Shown: piece by piece, positions 62,043 through 64,000 of the stretch | Layout of the letters: every line of letters starts with the position of its first letter | Position numbering within the stretch: position 1 is the stretch's first letter | Assembly (NCBI GenBank): GCA_029262235.1 | Contig: JAJCZU010000003.1 | Span: forward strand, 1-64,000 | DNA: 64,000 bases | Direction of reading: 5' to 3' | Source: Candidatus Eiseniibacteriota bacterium | Lineage (GTDB): Bacteria; Orphanbacterota; Orphanbacteria; Orphanbacterales; Orphanbacteraceae | Notes under the pieces: model-generated | What the model saw: only the letters and a program-made list of their open reading frames with translations | Database searches by the model: none | Told to the model about the DNA's origin: nothing | Made by a program: the position numbers and the translations under genes

Positions 62043-62969
62043 CTACAATTCGCTGCAGGACGCGCCGTACGAGAAGCAGCTGAAGCAGCGGTGGTGCTTC
62101 ATCGAAACACGCGGCTCCATGCTTTCGCGAAGCGTCGTGCCGAGGTCGTATTCGGGGTCGTCGTCAACGAGGGTGCAGGCGTAAACGCGCATGCCGTGTT
62201 CGCTCTTCACGACCATTTTGCTGAACGCGCACATGAACTTCGCGCGCGTTGCCGCGGTCTGATAGGTCGTCATGCAGTTTTCGGTGACGTGCGGCGTGTC
62301 GACGCGGGCCCCGGGCGGATGGAAATCCGGGAACGATACGATGCGCGCGTCGCTCGGAATGTCGTAGTCGGCGAGCATGGCATGGTACTCGTCTTCCGCC
62401 GCGGCGGTGTTTTCGCCCTTTTCCATCTGGCGCGCGACAGAAACATGAAACCCGAGATCGTGCAGCATCTTCATTCCTTCGAGCGCCGCCCTGTAATTGC
62501 CGGCGCCCCGGCCTTCGTCGTGACGCGCCTCGTCCGCAAAGTCGATACTGACACGAAACGAAATCGGATGCTTCGCTTCGAGCAGCGTCGCGATCTGGTC
62601 GATGCGCCTGTGAACGGGTTCGGTCGCGTTCGTGAGCACGAGGCAGGGAAGGCGATCGGCGGCGTAGCCCAGGATCTTGACCATGTCCTTCGCCACGAAC
62701 GGCTCGCCGCCCGTGAACGAAAACTGCTCGACCCCGAGCTCCATCGCTTCATCAATGAAGGGTTTCACTTCGTCGAATTTGACGAGGCCGAGACGTGTGT
62801 CGCCTGGCTTTGATCCTTCAAGGCAGAACGGGCAGCTCAGGTTGCAGTTCGTTCCCGTGTGAAACCAGAGCTCCTTCAAGGTCTGCGGTTCGATATAGCC
62901 GCGTGCCTTGCCGTCGGGCGTCGTGTGCCACGCCTCGGAGCGGCCCAGGTTTTGCGCCGGGATCGCCAC
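62043..62969 (-). CDS. Radical SAM enzyme coupled to ArsM-like methyltransferase
   Basis: The GTG at 62969 overlaps the methyltransferase stop (TAGTG) and gives 308 residues. The cluster motif is CNLSCPFC (C-x3-C-x2-C), followed by FSFTGGEPFVAKDMV and LVLTNATEPVHRR, standard for the radical SAM half-barrel. Several further Cys lie near the C-terminus (MCAFSK, YACTL, HHRCFSCFSYGASCSEL), a SPASM-like or twitch cluster end. The N-terminal region and overall sequence do not resemble ArsS, the usual arsenosugar enzyme. Product unknown; it probably modifies the methyltransferase product or acts on a peptide or thiol. Confidence 0.88.
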   Translation of the reverse strand: MAIPAQNLGRSEAWHTTPDGKARGYIEPQTLKELWFHTGTNCNLSCPFCLEGSKPGDTRLGLVKFDEVKPFIDEAMELGVEQFSFTGGEPFVAKDMVKILGYAADRLPCLVLTNATEPVHRRIDQIATLLEAKHPISFRVSIDFADEARHDEGRGAGNYRAALEGMKMLHDLGFHVSVARQMEKGENTAAAEDEYHAMLADYDIPSDARIVSFPDFHPPGARVDTPHVTENCMTTYQTAATRAKFMCAFSKMVVKSEHGMRVYACTLVDDDPEYDLGTTLRESMEPRVSMKHHRCFSCFSYGASCSEL

Positions 62970-64000
62970 TAGCAGCAGGCTCCGGACGTGTCTGACGGGT
63001 CGCGCGATTCCTGGAACGGAATCGAGGTGCCGCAGTCGGTGAAGATTCCGTAGTGCGTTTCCCAGTTGCCGATGAATTCGAAGTGCCTCCGAAAACGTGT
63101 GTCGTGGAGCATGCGCCACGTGTTGCCGCAGACGGGAAACACGCGACCCCGGTCGATGTGGTGATGCGCGTCGAGTACGAACATCTGTTCGCTCGCTTCG
63201 AGGCCGCCCTTGTATCGCACGGCCTGGCCGTAATCTTCGCACGCGCTTTCGAGGTCGGCGAGTTTGAAAAGCCGGTACGTGGCCGAGTAGAAGCCGACGT
63301 GTCCGATCTTCTGTACGATCGCTTTCTGTTCGATCGTGAGACGGCGGTCTTCGACGAGACGCGGATCGAGAAAGCCCGTTCGTTTTGCCATGTCGAGGAA
63401 ATCGTTCCAGTACATGGCGCCGCTCAGGCACTCGCCGTAGAGCACGGGGTCTTCTTTTAGATGGGAAGGAACGCGGCGGTCGGCGTAGACGTCGGAAAAG
63501 TAGAGTTCGCCGCCCGGCTTCAGAAGACGGTGCGCCTGACGGAAAACCGACTCTTTGTCGGGCGAGAGATTGATGACGCAGTTCGAAACGATGACGTCGA
63601 AACTTTCGGGTTCGAGGGGGAGCGCGTCGAGCTGTTCGATATATCCCTCGTAGAAGCGGACGTTCGGTTGCGCGTAGCCGAACTGCTTCTGATGGTATTC
63701 GATATGGCGGTTTGCGATGGCGAGCTGTTCGGGCGTCATGTCGACGCCGACCACTTCGCCTTCTTCGCCGACGAGCGCCGAAAGGACGTACGCGTCGCGC
63801 CCGCTCCCCGAGCCGAGGTCGAGAACGCGGCAACCCTTGAGATCGGCCGGCGCGATCAGCCCGCAGCCGTAATAGCGGCTGGCCACTTCGTCATGCACCT
63901 GCCCGAGGATCGCTTTCAGGCCGGCCGGAAGGTCCGTGTCCGTGCAGCAGGCGCTCGTCTGCAGATCATCCTTCGACTGCAGAATCTTGCCGTAATACTC
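62969..64000 (-). CDS. arsM: ArsM-like arsenite S-adenosylmethionine methyltransferase (5' partial)
   Basis: The frame stays open to the window edge, adding about 34 residues upstream of the track start, including EYYGKILQSKDDLQTSACC, the typical ArsM opening; GTG 63898 is internal. SAM motif VLDLGSGSGRDAYVLS, GVDMTPEQLA, FDVIVSNCVINLSPDK and LLKPGGELYFSDVYADRR follow the ArsM family closely. Candidate As-binding Cys: the N-terminal Cys pair, YYGCGL, SNCVINL and the final GACC. It methylates trivalent arsenic with SAM, though the family also methylates related thiophilic elements. Co-translated with the radical SAM gene. Confidence 0.9.
   Translation of the reverse strand, partial: EYYGKILQSKDDLQTSACCTDTDLPAGLKAILGQVHDEVASRYYGCGLIAPADLKGCRVLDLGSGSGRDAYVLSALVGEEGEVVGVDMTPEQLAIANRHIEYHQKQFGYAQPNVRFYEGYIEQLDALPLEPESFDVIVSNCVINLSPDKESVFRQAHRLLKPGGELYFSDVYADRRVPSHLKEDPVLYGECLSGAMYWNDFLDMAKRTGFLDPRLVEDRRLTIEQKAIVQKIGHVGFYSATYRLFKLADLESACEDYGQAVRYKGGLEASEQMFVLDAHHHIDRGRVFPVCGNTWRMLHDTRFRRHFEFIGNWETHYGIFTDCGTSIPFQESRDPSDTSGACC

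Noticed and set aside
1-64000. tRNA, rRNA or riboswitch genes, including a cobalamin riboswitch near icmF
   Set aside because: No tRNA cloverleaf or conserved B12-box sequence was found in the intergenic regions; the icmF leader is only about 90 nt.

Overview
The window is a GC-rich bacterial chromosome segment. About 53 protein genes are packed tightly on both strands, with many 1-4 nt start/stop overlaps and frequent GTG and TTG starts. No RNA genes, prophage, insertion sequences or CRISPR arrays were seen. Eight exported proteins share one C-terminal module, a FlgD-like Ig sorting domain with a GVYFxR(L/F) core and a terminal [KR]-x-x-x-x-R. That family is common in the FCB group (Eisenbacteria, Krumholzibacteriota, Latescibacteria and relatives). 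Together with the IcmF/methylmalonyl-CoA mutase pair and a Bacteroidota-like ArgH start, this suggests an uncultured FCB-type Gram-negative bacterium. The assignment is inference, not proof.

Layout. 1-8 kb: a partial beta-helix exported protein, a phosphohexomutase, a sulfatase-fold lipoprotein, a second beta-helix protein, a GT9 glycosyltransferase and an SDR reductase. 8-17.4 kb: a ferredoxin, glutamate dehydrogenase, and a B12 mutase operon (icmF, an unusual small/large-subunit fused methylmalonyl-CoA mutase, meaB). 17.5-21.2 kb: a uracil-DNA glycosylase-family protein and two tandem exported paralogues.

21.3-29.4 kb: the most striking locus, one minus-strand run of an Rrf2 regulator, Rieske protein, cytochrome b, octaheme HAO-like cytochrome, NapA, tetraheme NapB-like protein and porin. 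It reads as a complete menaquinol-to-periplasm nitrogen-oxide respiratory chain in which a Rieske/cytochrome b complex replaces NapC or NapGH. 29.5-33.9 kb: a GNAT enzyme, a third exported paralogue, a secreted sugar-dehydrogenase-like protein and a small secreted protein.

34-47.5 kb: argHG, the three-subunit proton-translocating transhydrogenase, and a DUF1028/B3-4/M20D peptidase-like operon, followed by a large secreted M14 carboxypeptidase. 47.5-54.3 kb: a proline-iminopeptidase-like lipoprotein, envelope/stress proteins (PRC-barrel, YtxH, DUF937, Kbp), and a cysteine operon (cysM, a JAMM protease, and a CysO-MoeZ fusion). In that fusion the sulfur-carrier Gly-Gly is internal, so it needs processing. 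54.3-64 kb: an MFS transporter, a second sugar-dehydrogenase-like protein, a 0.7-kb repeat-rich gene-free region, a PEGA pseudokinase, an NHLRC2-like thioredoxin/NHL protein, and an ArsM-like methyltransferase coupled to a radical SAM enzyme that runs off the window end.

Metabolically, propionyl/branched acyl-CoA carbon (IcmF, MCM, MeaB), glutamate deamination, transhydrogenase and secreted peptidases fit a protein- or amino-acid-degrading heterotroph that can respire nitrate. All functions are read from motifs by eye; no database search was run.
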